Shown here one piece after another: positions 24,398 to 36,725 of a stretch of 64,000 bases of DNA (positions are counted from its first letter, which is position 1; the number at the start of each line of letters is the position of its first letter). Location of the stretch: positions 12,002,376 to 12,066,375 of the forward strand of contig NC_092567.1 of NCBI RefSeq assembly GCF_037975245.1, written 5' to 3'. The notes below the pieces were generated by a model. It did not search any database, was not told the DNA's origin, and worked only from the letters and a program-made list of their open reading frames with translations. This DNA comes from Apostichopus japonicus (taxonomy: Eukaryota; Echinodermata; Holothuroidea; Aspidochirotida; Stichopodidae). The translations under genes and the position numbers were made by a program.

Positions 24398-26104
24398 TAG
24401 TGTTCAAACGATTAACCTAATCGGAATCGGAATCGGTACGAAAATTGCATAATCGGAACATAATCGGAATCGGTAAAAATTACGTGGAATACCAGTTATG
24501 TCATACCGATTATTCAAAAACATATGGAAGGTGAAAATATCATTATTCAAAAACATGTGGAAGTTGAAAATATCAACTGATGTATTAGGTTTGTTCTTTT
24601 ACTACGAAATATTGAAATAAGACACCCTCTATACGTCTTTCACAGTGTATACTTTCATCAATTAACGCTGACAGGGTCGCCGATTTTGCTTCCCTCGTGG
24701 TTAGTGACTTCAAATTTCTTGGCACAGTAAGCATAGCAGCAATACCAATTTCGCGAATTAACGAATGTGCTTGACAGGGTCGGAAATAAGCGGGGCGATG
24801 GTCGATTCGCCCTCGCAAGTGCTAAAAAGCCCTCCTAAAGCACAATTACGAGTGCGAAAAAGAAATATAAGAAAATCGCCCTCGTTATATCAGGTGTCTG
24901 TGTAAAATTAAGTGTGACATGCGTTTGCTTTAGCTAGGAATTGCAGTTGCAGCGCGAATCGCGCAAACAGTTTTCACATCCCGCATAAATTTGAAGCAGC
25001 GCGGGAAGGTCGCGCACAATCACCGGGAAGTTCCCGTGGCAAATGACGGCCTGCACGAAGCAATTTCAGTACCAGCAAAAATAACCTAAAATCCTCACAA
25101 ATCTCCGATCACGTAGTAGCCTTATTTCACACTAAGTCAACTGCATGTAAATCTAACCTTGCCATCTGTTTATTCGCTCTAGTTGTGTCGCAAATAAAAA
25201 ATAAAAATATCCACGGAAACTGCAATCTTCGACCACATGTTAGCCTAACAACCACACTAAGTCAATGGGAAATGTAGCCTAACCATCGGTTTGCAAAAAA
25301 AAAAAAAATGCGTAGATTACTTTAATAACAGCTTTCAATTTGCTGGAAATCGGCATTTGTCTGGGAGGTACTGTAAGTGATATGTCTTATAGAGGGAATG
25401 TTATATTTTATATTGGAGTAGTTTCTAGTTGTTATTATTTCTTTACATCAATCTGGTATTACATTTTAGAGTAATTTTAAACAAGTTACGATGGTACAAT
25501 TTGCTTTTCAGTTTGATTGGCCTAAGCTTACATTATCTTATAGAACCTGAATGGAGTTAAATAGGTAACGAATAGGTATGTTTAACTTCAAGTTCGTAAC
25601 ATTTCTGTTTGTTCATAAACGGTATAATACTGAAAATAAGTACAAAATAATATCGGAATGAAGGCAATATGTCATTAAAATTTACACTTTGGTAAAGATT
25701 GAAGATGGATGGTTTGTCTGAGATACTTTTTGAGATGGATATTTTGAGTAACTATTCTTAGCCCATTTCAAGCCATTAACAGGTGACATTCACGTCGAGG
25801 TGGTTAGGCCATTCGCTTAGCACAGTGCTGACTAGGTAGGATGTCATATTTCCGTATTTTGGAAATTAAAAAAAAAAAAAAAAATTCTTTCTTTCCGAGA
25901 AACTCCAGAGGTAATTTAATACATACAAAATGATACCTTAGAGCCTTAGGGAAAATCACAACAATACTTGTTTCTGTCAAACTTTATTGCCGATTTCGTA
26001 TATACGGGATATTTTGTCATTTTCAAATAATCGGAATCGGTACGATTATGAAAAATATAATTGGTAATCGGTATTTTCTGTTATGCATAATCGGTTGAAC
26101 ACTA
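24398..26104. mobile_element. 1.7-kb TIR element with subterminal TCGGAATCGG repeats
   Basis: The ends tagtgttcaaacgatta and taatcggttgaacacta are inverse complements with one mismatch. Just inside each end lie several copies of aatcggaatcgg(tacg), in opposite orientation, the arrangement expected of transposase-binding sites. No 8-bp duplication is evident at the flanks, so the insertion is old or the edge is off by a few bases. The interior has no long transposase frame; a 77-codon minus frame at 24585-24818 is not recognised. A hAT-type element is the best guess. Confidence 0.7.
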
Positions 26105-26245
26105 CCCCACTTCAAGTCATATTTAATCTCATAAATGGGGTCTTAATTTCACCTTCTCTATAATATGCGTATACCTCACTTAAGATTTGCTCCTTGTTTC
26201 ATACTTTTACTTCTTATAAATGATTTTCTTTTGTGTAATGAAATA

Positions 26246-26344
26246 ATCCGGTTCCGGCCGGATTTTATCCGGCCGGATTTCATGTACTATCCGGCAAAAT
26301 CCGGTTCCGGCCGGATCCAAAAATTTGGATCCGGTGCATCCCTA
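26246..26344. mobile_element. hAT-like element end, CCGGAT-rich
   Basis: The right end ggatccggtgcatcccta matches the TAGGGATGCACCGG type of hAT terminal repeat. Inside lie repeated tccggccggat motifs and a perfect palindrome, ggatccaaa-aa-tttggatcc. The left end is missing. Confidence 0.6.
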
Positions 26345-26389
26345 GTTGAGAAGCAAACCTAGTTAAGAAACCCAGCTGGTGATGCCCCA

Positions 26390-26790
26390 AAACACACATT
26401 GACCACATCTTTGTAAATGTTTCTGGGGCAGTATTTGATATCACTCAGATGACCTGAGATGACCTTTGACCATATTATAAATGAATTACTTTTGTGGCCC
26501 ATTAACTCATGGCCAACTAAAATCACAATAACACAAAAACTGTCAGAGGAGCAGGCTTTGATATGAATTCACATTTTGGCCTCATGTGACCTCATCTGAC
26601 CTTTGACATCAAAAGTAAGAACTTTTTGCTAGCATGAGTATCAACCTGTTGATATGCGTCATTACCTCACCAAGTTTGACAAGAAACAATCAAACAGCAT
26701 GAGCACGGTAGCCTTTCAACAACTGTTGACAGACAGATGGACAGACAGACACATTGCTCAACTAGTTGAGCTAACAAAAATCAATTGGAA
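26390..26790 (+). repeat. Interspersed repeat with TGACCT motifs, ending in a GACAGACAGA run
   Basis: Repeated 'gatgacctttgacc' and 'tgacctcatctgacctttga' phrases, then a short agacagatggacagacagac run and a small palindrome (caactagttg). This pattern is common in the 3' parts of invertebrate interspersed repeats. No boundaries are clear. Confidence 0.4.
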
Positions 26791-27542
26791 TTTTGAAGAA
26801 AAAAATTAATTGAAAAATACATGTATATATATTAAGCTAATGAGACTTCACCATTTTGAGATTCTAGAAATGAATAGTACCATCGATTTGAGCCTTGTAA
26901 TCTTTCTTGTAGCAATGCAAGTTTTCAAGATATGCACCTTTAAAATATGCTATATCTCTCGAATACTCCTTTAAGGCTAAATTGATTATGATGCCATTCC
27001 TCAATGCAGAAATTATTCTTTAATGCTAATCCATTGTGTCTTTAAAATGCTAGTAACTCAAGCAAAAACATGTTTTTGTAACTTCATATTTAACAACATA
27101 GCATTGAGTCATCAATGTCATCGATGTCATCTATGAGCTCATTAAATACCATTCGTCCAAGTTGATAAATGTGTCAGTCCATACCAAATCAACAATGGCC
27201 TCCACATTGACCCTCTCAGAATCGCCTTAAATTGATATAGTGTCTTGCCATATGTCTCCTTGCCACTAAAATTGATAACCAACTTTCAATTAAGTACAAA
27301 ATATGTCTCCTGTACAGATTTAATGTACTTTCTTGTTTATTCTCCACATGCAGTGCTGACTACTCTGTTGTACCTTTGCCAACCATACTTGTCTGTTGAC
27401 ACATTGATTACTCCATAATTGGGTGTTTTGTCATTTATAGCAGAGATTCATTTCAGTTGTACTTGATTCTTTTCTCTGAATCTCTTAAGGTTGGCAGTCA
27501 TTTTACTAAGAATTTCAGTGTGAAGAGTATACAATCTTCCAC
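26791..27542. other. No recognisable gene
   Basis: AT-rich; nothing with coding character on either strand. Confidence 0.4.
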
Positions 27543-27863
27543 TTACTGTGACTGGTGCAATAGAACATGTGAGAATGGAACCAAACAAACATCATTCTTG
27601 ATGGGCAAAACGAAGACCCTAAATTTCTGTTCTGAATTGTGCATGATTTTACCCTTGATGTCATTAAATGAATCAGAATTGTATAAAATTATTCCAACCC
27701 ACCAGTGGCCATCATAGACACAAGAGAAAAACTGTCCAAGCCTCAAATCATGAATTTCTTGTGGCATTCCAGCTTCATTTTGCTCAGCTAATATGTTTAA
27801 TGTGATGTTTCCTGTGTACAAATTGTCATGTACCATCAATGCTTGGATTAAACAATGCCCCAC
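27543..27863 (-). CDS. Exon of a 'YDxxWWVG' domain protein, unnamed family
   Basis: An open minus-strand frame of 106 codons whose second half reads GQFFSCVYDGHWWVGIIL, then a variable loop and KIMHN, and ends with KNDVCLVPFSHVLLHQ. This is the pattern 'GxFVxCxYDxxWWIGxV...FMHPxGPxxxFxWPxxxDxCWVPxxxVL' seen at the C-terminus of many uncharacterised proteins of invertebrates and fish. Its function is unknown; some of those proteins also carry transposon-derived domains. A likely acceptor (tgtacacag|GAAAC, near 27811) and a possible donor just before the stop (CACA|GTAAGTGG) suggest a single exon. The usual FMHPHGP motif is degraded to IMHNSEQ, so the gene may be decaying. Confidence 0.5.
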   Translation of the reverse strand: MGHCLIQALMVHDNLYTGNITLNILAEQNEAGMPQEIHDLRLGQFFSCVYDGHWWVGIILYNSDSFNDIKGKIMHNSEQKFRVFVLPIKNDVCLVPFSHVLLHQSQ

Positions 27864-28187
27864 TTCATTGTGTATACATTAGTGATCTTACTTAACTAGT
27901 ATTTGATAACAACGATTAACAAGATGAGATGTTGAAGTTATTCCTCTGGTGATTTCTATTTTCCTTTCTGAAAGTATACTAATTGCATGATGTTGCACAG
28001 ATTGAATGAACGATTCAGTACTGTATCACACATGTATATCTATAGAGCTGTTAATGGGTTTTCCTTACATAACTTTAAGCATTGTGGAGCATGGTATCAT
28101 CAAAATGATAAAACAGCACAATGAGGGACAGGGACTATTTACTCGTGGAAGTGGTGGGGAATGGGAACCAAAACGAATGTGTGGGGA

Positions 28188-28666
28188 GGAGGGGGGGGGG
28201 TACATACATACAGACAATTTGAAGCAGAAAATTACCATACCAAATAATTCATTATACCTTGAATGCATGTGTTATGCAGTCTCTTTGCAGTAAAAGTCAG
28301 TCACATACTGTATGTATACAAATCTGCATAGTGCACTATGGTCAGGAAGGGTGTCAGATTGTGGACAGTGTGTAATTTATTTAGTGCCTCCTGTAAAATA
28401 ACACTGTACTGACCATGTACACATGTACAGTACACACTGTACATTTATGCACTGGTTCACATTCATTTTCTATTCTGATATAGGGTTGGGTAGAGAATAT
28501 GGGTGGGAGGGGGGGTGAGTTACATGCATAGAGACAATTTGAAGCAGATGTTTCACAAACCAAATAATTCATATACCTTGAATGCATGTGTTATGCAGTC
28601 TCTTTGCAGTAAAAGTATGTCACATACTGTATGCATATACAAATCTGCATAGTGCACTATGGGAAG
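28188..28666 (+). repeat. Direct repeat, two ~163-bp copies 315 bases apart
   Basis: Copies at 28188-28350 and 28503-28666 share a G-run, gacaatttgaagcaga, ccttgaatgcatgtgttatg, cagtctctttgcagtaaaag and caaatctgcatagtgcacta. They differ by a few substitutions and indels. Open frames in both are shadows of the repeat. Confidence 0.85.
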
Positions 28667-29452
28667 GTTTTTTTTTGGGGGGGGGGGTAGTTATGCTAGT
28701 GTACCACCCTCTTAATTGTAAAGCACCTGTATGCTAATTCTAAGAAGTTGTTGTCATTTGAATTACTCAAATCGGCTTTTGCAAGCATTTTCATACATAT
28801 GAAGTGCATGATTTTCGCAATTTTCGAGTTGTAAATTTGAGTAGATAACATAAAATACACAACTTTTTTACTTGAGTTTTTAAGAAAAGGGTCAATACAC
28901 TCCTGAAAATGGTATTTTAAGAAAAATTGTAATTTACCCGCAGGCCCAAATTGGACCCCCAATTAGGGCCAGAAGTGAGATTTCTTAAGTTTGAGGGCGC
29001 TGTTCGTAAAATGTACGACCCGCTTGACTTTTTCTTGGCACTTTTCCCGTACAACGACCACTGGACAAGGATCGATTAAAACTCAAACATGTCTTTGCTT
29101 GTGAATATAGAGCACACTCAAAGTAGAGCCAGAAAGGCCCCTATCTCATTTTCCCACCATTTTAATTACTTGTTACGAAAAATTGAGACAGTAAGTTTTC
29201 CTCAAAATTAGCTAAATTCGAAGACTGGTCACATGTCTTCCACAATATCTGCAATATCAGACATAAAATACTTTACATTCATGCAAAAGATGCCTCCAAA
29301 CTTGACACAAATTTAGGGCTCTTAAAATGCAATCTGGATTTGGTTGCTAGGCGAGGCCGTATCCTAGCAACCAAAAGTTTTTCAAATTTTTTTTGTGCCC
29401 AATTTCATTCTTTGAGACATACAGTATGGCAAGACACCATTTCAATTTCTAG
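28667..29452. other. No recognisable gene; possible upstream intron of the NLR
   Basis: Contains a T/G run at 28669-28688. No exon recognised. Confidence 0.4.
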
Positions 29453-29599
29453 CGATTCTGAGCGGGTCGAGGTGGAGGCCTCTGTTGATTTAACATGGAT
29501 TGACCCATCAATGACCCTTTATAGTGTACATGTACATATGGTATCGGGCATGTTGCTGTTTGGCATTGTGATATGCATTTTCGCATATGTCAGTCGCAA
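29453..29599 (+). CDS. Candidate juxtamembrane and membrane-span exon upstream of the NLR
   Basis: After a strong acceptor (atttcaatttctag) the frame reads DSERVEVEASVDLTWIDPSM, then a hydrophobic stretch MVSGMLLFGIVICIFAYV followed by SRK. That is one predicted membrane span with basic residues on the inner side. The exon may end at CGCAA|GTGAAC; if read through, it stops at 29601. It lies 0.6 kb before the NLR exons, but I could not find the small exon that would join it in phase. It may therefore be the end of a separate receptor gene or a chance frame. Confidence 0.3.
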
Positions 29600-30209
29600 G
29601 TGAACTGATCATAGAATTTCAACTTCTTTATACGGCACACAATCAAAGGAATTTTATTATGTGGTTGAAGTTCATTGCTTAACACAGGCAAGGCTATTTA
29701 CAAGAATTTTCCTATTCAATTGACAGGTGGAGAAACCTGCATACGGACTTGTAACAACACGATCAATGATTAGATGAAGACATGAAAGGCAAATCGTAAG
29801 TCAGTTTCAGTTGATTTACTTTTCTCTTTAGGTTCAACAAGATGGTAATTCGACATAACATTAACCCTTGTTACCTTCTTTAACTATCTTGTGAGAGATA
29901 TTTCCGGTTGATGGATATAACTGTTTGGAATATTAAATTATTTGCGCTTAAGTAATTTTAATGATTGTAGCACGTAGCATAGTGTTAGGCATCATAGGCG
30001 TGTTGGTCTGAAAATTGTCTTGATGTCTCTTTGTCATGTACTAATCATTGCACCTCCTAGGAATAAAATATTCTTTCCCAACACATTTTAATTAACAACA
30101 TATTGAACCAAACCATATGCAACATTAAAACAATGCAGTATATATCTTGACGGTTAACTGAACGATGTAATTATTTAGATTCCCTATTTTGCTCATATGT
30201 TTAAAACAG

Positions 30210-30315
30210 ATTCTCGGAAACGATGGGCAGGGGCTGTACTCACACGACTCCTTTACGCTTCGTAGACTGTCTGAAGTAAATCACGTGATAATGGAGCTGA
30301 ACCCTGATCTTCAAG
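30210..30315 (+). CDS. NLR linker exon before NACHT
   Basis: A 106-base exon between an acceptor (gtttaaaacag) and a donor (TTCAAG|GTAGTT). Only one frame is open, giving 35 residues (ILGNDGQGLYSHDSFTLRRL, then SEVNHVIMELNPDLQ) plus one base. That base joins the first two bases of the next exon to make GAG (Glu), so the junction keeps the frame. It encodes the end of whatever domain precedes NACHT. I cannot tell whether that is Death-like or another fold, since earlier exons were not found. Confidence 0.7.
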
Positions 30316-30552
30316 GTAGTTGCCTTGAACTCTGACTTCCATTTGCGTACCTTTATTTCCTTTTGTTAAAAAATGTAACATCCTTCCACTCTGTCGTCTT
30401 AATAACACAGAGAATAGTAACAAAATTGTAATATCAATAACGTATAAACAATTAAGATTTAGGTGTTCCCATGTGTGTCACTAATTTATTGTTCGTCACA
30501 TGTAGTCATACGTGGTAACATTTACACATAATGTTTCTGTTTTTTTGTTTAG

Positions 30553-32048
30553 AGAAGAAACAGTTTCTGATAGATGGTCTCAAAAAGACATATAAAAGCC
30601 AATATGATGCGATTCAACCCCTGCCATATATAAAAGATAGACTTTATTGTGTGGACAAGGTCTTTGTAGAAGGGGGCGTTGAAGTTTGTCTGGCACCAGA
30701 GATAACGCCAGGCACCAGAGGATCATGGGAGCGTTTGGAATCTTACAAAAGTATTTATACTGACTTTCGGTTGAAATCCAAGAGACGCATTATACAAGGA
30801 GAGCCCGGGTATGGTAAGTCAACGTTAACCCTTCAGCTGGCCTACGATTGGTGCAATGACGTATCGGATTCCCCGATGAACAATGTAGAAATACTAATTC
30901 TTCTTCGGTTAAGACAACTTGGAAGTGTAAAGTCTCTCTACAGGGCGATTAAGTCATTTCTTCTCTTCCACGAACCCCGTGTTAGCAAACATGAGATTGA
31001 AAAGATAATTCACAGTTGCTCGTCCGTCCACATTATTTTGGATGGATATGACGAGTATCCTGGCAGGGACAGCAATGATAATGACGATGTTCACAGGATC
31101 ATCAAGATGGAACTGTTTGCAGACTTTGATGTCAGCTTAACGACAAGATATCTTCCAGAATGTCTTAGAAAAGAATCTAAGAGGGCCAAACTAACAGGGT
31201 TCGATGACAACGCTAGGGATGAGTACATTCGCAAGGCTGTAGTAAGTAACAACGATGAGGCAGTGGCAGAAATAAAACAACGGCTCAATGAAAACTCCAT
31301 CCTTGCTGATCTTTGCCAGGTGCCTCTCATATTCGTGATGTTTGCCCACATGGCTCATGATCAGAGAGACCTCATGAAGTTCAAGTCTGTCACACAGTTC
31401 TTCAAACACATGATTATATGTTTTTACGACCATCTGAAACAGAAATATGGCGACAATAGAAGCAACGAGTTCTATCTTCATGAAATGGAACACCATGAGC
31501 TTGACAAAATAGCTTTCGAAGGATTAAACAAGAAAAACCAACAACTGTCATGGATTAAGACTAGATTTCATCAAAGAGTCGGGCCAGAATTATATGACCA
31601 GTATATTTCAATTGGCATTTTGGTCGAAGAAGATGAAGTTAGCGATGATTCTACTGGAGACAATGTGTTGTTTACAACGATGGTCCGTTTTTATCATAAA
31701 CTATTCTGTGAATGGTATGCAGCCCACCACCTTGCCACTCTTGTAAAGAACGCACACGATCTCTCCGATATGCTAAGGTTCTTAGATCCATTTGATCTTC
31801 AGTACCTGTTTAGATTCGCCTGTGGTCTGGATCCCGATGCTGGAAAGAAACTCATCAACCATTTGAAGGGATTACCAGGCGGGGATAAGTTTGCCATTCT
31901 CTGTATCCTGGAACAAACTGGTGACGTCAACGACATTATGGATTCGGTGAAAGAGCTCTGCTCGCGTCGCGTTGAGATAAAGAGAGGCGACAGCGCTCTT
32001 CTTCAAAGATCGACGACACAGTTGCTGGATATTGCATCTAAAAATCAT
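30553..32048 (+). CDS. NLR-type immune receptor, NACHT-domain exon
   Basis: A 1,496-base exon with acceptor ttttttgtttag and donor CAT|GTAAGTT, open throughout. It encodes an NTPase of the STAND class, which in NLRs senses microbial or stress signals in the cytoplasm and oligomerises. The region before NACHT reads 'PLPYIKDRLY..DKVFVEGGVEV'. Walker A is GEPGYGKST (coded from 30798). Walker B is IILDGYDEY (about 31034). A sensor-1-like LTTRYLP follows, then LTGFDDNARDEYI, the CQVPLIFVMF helical region and the winged-helix motif HKLFCEWYAAHHL. All key nucleotide-binding motifs are intact, so this is likely functional. No LRRs follow directly; the exon ends in phase 0, so they must lie in later exons. 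In echinoderms this family has hundreds of members, so no ortholog name is offered. Confidence 0.93.
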
Positions 32049-32907
32049 GTAAGTTAGCTAATAAAAAAAATATATATATTTTCCATTTTTCCTACACCTA
32101 ATTTAGGAACTGTTTACTATTTTATGATGGTTTTGTTTCTTTATTCTCAAGTCTATTCACAGTCATTGAAAACTATTATTTAAGCCACTTTAATTCATAA
32201 AAATTTAGGTTTAAAGAAGACGGATGGTTTTCCTAGCTAATGAATATACAGTGGTTTATTAAGAATAGTTGCAAATAATGTCAGATATTAAAACCAATCA
32301 GAATAATCTCTGGATGTGCCAAATTGCGCTAAAACTCAAATCAAACTGATGATGAATTGAGAATATTGAACATATACTTCAACATAAAAACATGGAGTTT
32401 GGAATTTCAGATTATTTGTTACGAATAAATAGCTAGTCTTCCAATACTTTCAATAAATGTTAAATGCTTCGAATGATTGAATTAAACCTGGAACAACAAG
32501 CCATACATGTTGGAGGAAATTGTATAATCGTTGAAGTTACCCCATTAACATAATGTAACATCAGTTAACATTAATACCAATACATGGTCGGTAACCGATA
32601 ATTTACAATGGGGTGATCGAAAAAGTAATTGGGCAGTTATTCTATCAAAATAAAATAAAATAAAATAATTGAACGTGTTGGATAGAAATAATAGTAGAAA
32701 AGATAAGGACAACATGTAATGCCTTTAAATCCAACATAATATTTAGAATAGATATAACTACACGCTACACAAATTTTCGGAAACCCTGGTCCTTCGTCAG
32801 GTGTAAAAAGAGTGATTGAAATCACGTTAGTCTACCGTAAGCCCCAGACTGCTCAAAGTGCTTAAACCCGGAAAGAAAAGCCATATCCCTATTGAGACCA
32901 TGACATT
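32049..32907. other. No recognisable gene; probable NLR intron
   Basis: AT-rich, with a short (TAAAA)n run at about 32648-32668. No LRR-like frame was seen. Confidence 0.45.
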
Positions 32908-33020
32908 AATGTAGTAACAACCCTTGCAAGGAGTGTAGTGTATTGTCATCGAACCATACCAATGTAGTAACAACCCTTGCTGGGGGTGTAGTGTATGGTC
33001 ATTGAACCATACTAATGTAG
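32908..33020 (+). repeat. 53-bp tandem duplication
   Basis: aatgtagtaacaacccttgc followed by gtgtagtgta and tcgaaccata/ttgaaccata occurs at 32908 and 32961, with the start of a third copy at 33013. Confidence 0.8.
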
Positions 33021-34084
33021 TGTCTGTGTAGCCTCAAGCCATGCAAGGAGTTATCACCGAGAGAGTTGCCTGGTGCAGGGAGATGTCACTGACAGCGAGA
33101 GGTTTATGCTATTAACACTGTTACAAAAACGTATTCTTACAGTAGAATACCGGCAGCCAGTACGCCTGCGTTAAGTCGCAATTTAACAGAAGTTCGTGAA
33201 AGACGGTGCGCCGTATTTAAACGAAAACATAAGAACCGTGCATCAAAAAGTAAGAGTTAATTCTGTAAAGGAATAACTTCTCTCCTGTTAAAGATTCCTA
33301 CTGTTATCAAAGTTTGTCGAATATTTTACTTCTATTGCAATTAATTCTTCAGTGGCCAACCCATTTAGTGTAAATTAAAACCGACACGCTTCAATATGTG
33401 TATTTTTCTAAGAAAAGACACCAAGAAAAGAACCTGGGCACGAAAACCAAACTACCGAACGACTGCTCCGCTCTCAACCATAGTCCCCTTGCATAGAGAC
33501 TGTGACTGTGCGATCTCCGTCGGGTGTGTATCACCATTCCCCTCGAAAGGGAACACCTAATTATTAATATACGTTTCATTTTAGTTTTAGTAAATACTTC
33601 AGAGCAACTATATAAACCGACTTTGTGTATTTTAGAAAATAGTGAACAATGTGACGTTAATTTTAGCCCAAACAACAACAGTTTTTAACCAGTAAACGCA
33701 TGCTTTGATATAAAATGAAGTAACTCTACCAACTTTTAAATTAATTAGAAACATGATGCGCATAATTCAACACAGAAATCACCAAACGAGAATATAACCC
33801 GCATAATTTTGGTAGCACTTTTTTTATTAATATGCAAATTGAACAGTGTCCGATGTTTGTTAGTTGATACAGAACGGTGATAACTTGTAATTGTGCATTC
33901 ATGCAAAGGTGTCATAATACCCACTATTTAAGATTATTATTCATTATTGGCGTCATGCAGTTTAAAATGCATTCAACTGTTATTCTATATACAACCAATG
34001 CTGAGTGTTAATTTACAATATAAAGGCACTGTTGTATGTCCATAACATCTTATTTTCAAAATGTCACTATTAATTTACAGGGTC
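33021..34084. other. No recognisable gene
   Basis: Nothing with coding character on either strand. Confidence 0.4.
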
Positions 34085-34720
34085 TGTTTTGTCTTTGAGA
34101 GAGCTCCCTGCTATAATTAGGCAGCTTTGACAGAGAGAGCTCCCTGTTGGTGTTAGGGAGCGGTCACAAACATACTGTAGCTCCCTAATATTAATAGGAG
34201 CTGTCACAAAGACGGTTGCCTGGTATAATTAGGGAGCTGTCTCAGAGAGGTCCTTGGTATAATTAGGCAGCTGTTACAGAAAGAGTTCCCTGGTATTATT
34301 TGAGAGCTGTCACAAACAGAGCTCCCTAGAATTAATAGGAGCTGCAAAAAAGACGGTTGCCTAGTATAATTAGGAAGCTGTCACAGAGAGGTCCAGGGTA
34401 TAATAGGCGGCTGGTGCATAGAGTAATCCCTGGTATTTTTAGGGAGCTGTAACAAAAGAGCTCCCTATAATTAATATGAGCTGTCTAAAAGTGGGCTCCC
34501 TGGTATAATCATCTGTTTATAGCTCCATGGTATAATAAAGGAGCCGTTACAGAGATAACTCACTGGTATTATCAGGGAGCTGTCACAAACAGAGCTCCCT
34601 GATATTAATATTAGCTGTCACAAAGAAAGGATTCCCTTGTATAATTAGGGAGCTGTCACAATGGGTGCACCCTGGTATAATTAGGGAGCTGTCACGGAGA
34701 GAGGTCATTGGTGTTAAACT
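34085..34720 (+). repeat. Minisatellite with GGGAGCTGTCACAGAGAG units, about 36-48 bp
   Basis: About 14 imperfect units built from agctccctggtataattagg and gagctgtcaca, with variable spacing. gagctccct and agggagctg are inverse to each other, so units can pair as hairpins. The array ends at a C-run (34724-34737). Confidence 0.88.
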
Positions 34721-35911
34721 AAGCCCCCCCCCCCCCGTCATGATCAATGTTTTGTTTTCGCTGCGTTGAAGTATAGAAGACGCGAAGATAGCATTGGACT
34801 GGATCAAAGTATTAATAGATAACAATATCAGCTGATCAGTGATATGGTAAACTGTTAGTTTGTTATGTAAATATTGAGTGATGGTTTCTGGAAGGCTAAA
34901 TAAATACGATGAATTGTGTAACATTAGTGACTTTTAGTGCGCGATGATTGATGTGATGTTTGACTTTTAAATCAATATTCTCATTTGTATCGGCGTTACA
35001 AGGGAAATATGAATATAATTTTACCCATTCCCCTCTCCCACGAACATAACATGCTTTGCATTGACTCAAATGCTCTTTACCACTGCAGGTACAAAAAAGA
35101 AATGCATATCTTACACATACAGGTTGCATTTGCAGAGACCAAATCTTGGAATATCAGTCATTTGTACATATTCCTCAATCGTTTATCAGCTCTTAATTAT
35201 AATTATGTAATGTTTTATTGCAGATCCTCAAAGTGCTTGTCTGGTTTCAACATTCTTGGTGTAATTGTTGTGGTTAATTGTGACATATTAGGTTAAATTG
35301 ATTTTTTTCCTGTAAAGGTGGAGGATGGTGAAAGATGTAACAACGGATTGTTAGAAATAGCTGAATTATACCAGTATACCATTGTAATCACTACAGAGGT
35401 ATTATATAGGCAGAGTTGTATTGAAGGTTAGGTGGGGTTGCCGAAAGACCCCTGGTTAAAAAACTCTCCTGTTAATAAGATAAATGCAATATGAAATGTA
35501 TAAAGAATGAGACATAACATTACCATTATATCTAAGATACAATGTGAATGCACGTCATAACACATGGGATTAAATGCATACAATAGCATACAGACTTTAT
35601 TTTATTAGTATTATTATTATGATGAATTATAAATAAGTTATGAAAATATACTCGATCTTTTATATTAAGTTTAAGACGAAGCATTTAAACAAAAAATGAA
35701 ACTTAAATACCTTGATCTACAGAGTCATGTAAACGTTTTTATTAACAATGAACAATGACAGTACCAGATATGTAGAAGACCAACAAGACAATTAAATCCA
35801 TTTAGAAATCGAATTATGGCTTTTGCAGAAGGTCCAATACACCCTAGAAATCTCTACCAGACAGGGAAGGAGAAGGTGATATTTCACTCAGAATTTACAA
35901 CCGTTCTAACT
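34721..35911. other. No recognisable gene
   Basis: AT-rich. Frames at 34583-35296 on both strands are short and featureless. Confidence 0.4.
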
Positions 35912-35937
35912 ATTGTAGTGCGCATGCGCGCTACAAT
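35912..35937. promoter_or_regulatory. NRF1-like palindrome, possible promoter element
   Basis: attgtagtgcgcatgcgcgctacaat is a 26-base near-palindrome whose centre, TGCGCATGCGC, is the consensus binding site of the NRF1 / P3A2 / erect-wing family. P3A2 was first described in sea urchin. The palindrome lies 0.8 kb before the THAP exon at 36726. Use as a promoter is inference. Confidence 0.45.
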
Positions 35938-36725
35938 ATTGGGAATACAAGCCCGCTCCACCATCCGCATGGCTGGCTGATGAATGCCAGCTGAACATAC
36001 ACTCTTTATAGCAATATCAAATTCACAGGTTGGCTAAGCAGGACAAAAATCCAGACCCAGATTTGCAAAGAATTGTTGCGGCAAACAGTTAATTCTGCAC
36101 TGGCACACGTAAACAAAAATGATCCCATTGAGTAGAATACTTCTTCAAAACAATACGTAAAATTTTCTACTTTGGTTCGTTTTTCTCGAATTGAACAAGA
36201 CAGGTAACATTTGAACGCATTTGAGTTAACAAAAAAAAATTGCACGCAACAAATGTTAATCGTATGCACAACAACTCTGTGTTATTTGGTGATCTCGGGC
36301 ACGAACAGCTATAGCCTATAATGGTATGGCATTATATACTACACAGTCATAGTTAGTTCCACAGCTAACTGCTCTGTACTTATATTACGTGTTTTGGATG
36401 ATGAACCAGTGCCAGGAAACCGAACAAGCAGTTTTTAATCGCCCGGAGTGTGTAATAGTGCAATGAGAGACTGGACCTACATTGTATTCGTTAGAGTAAT
36501 TGTGCATTAGGCCTTCGGTGTAAGTCACCGTATGTTCGTAAACTTTCGCTAACTAGGCGAGGGTCATAGAAATTGAAGTAGGGGAATGGCGTCATGCGAC
36601 ATATAATGAAGCCACCCATCAAACTGGTGGCGCTTTGCTTATACGACAAGAAAGTACTGGCGCGTAATACAAGCACTACGTCTTTCACATAACTAAAGTG
36701 ATAAAGTTGACATAAATCACTCGAA

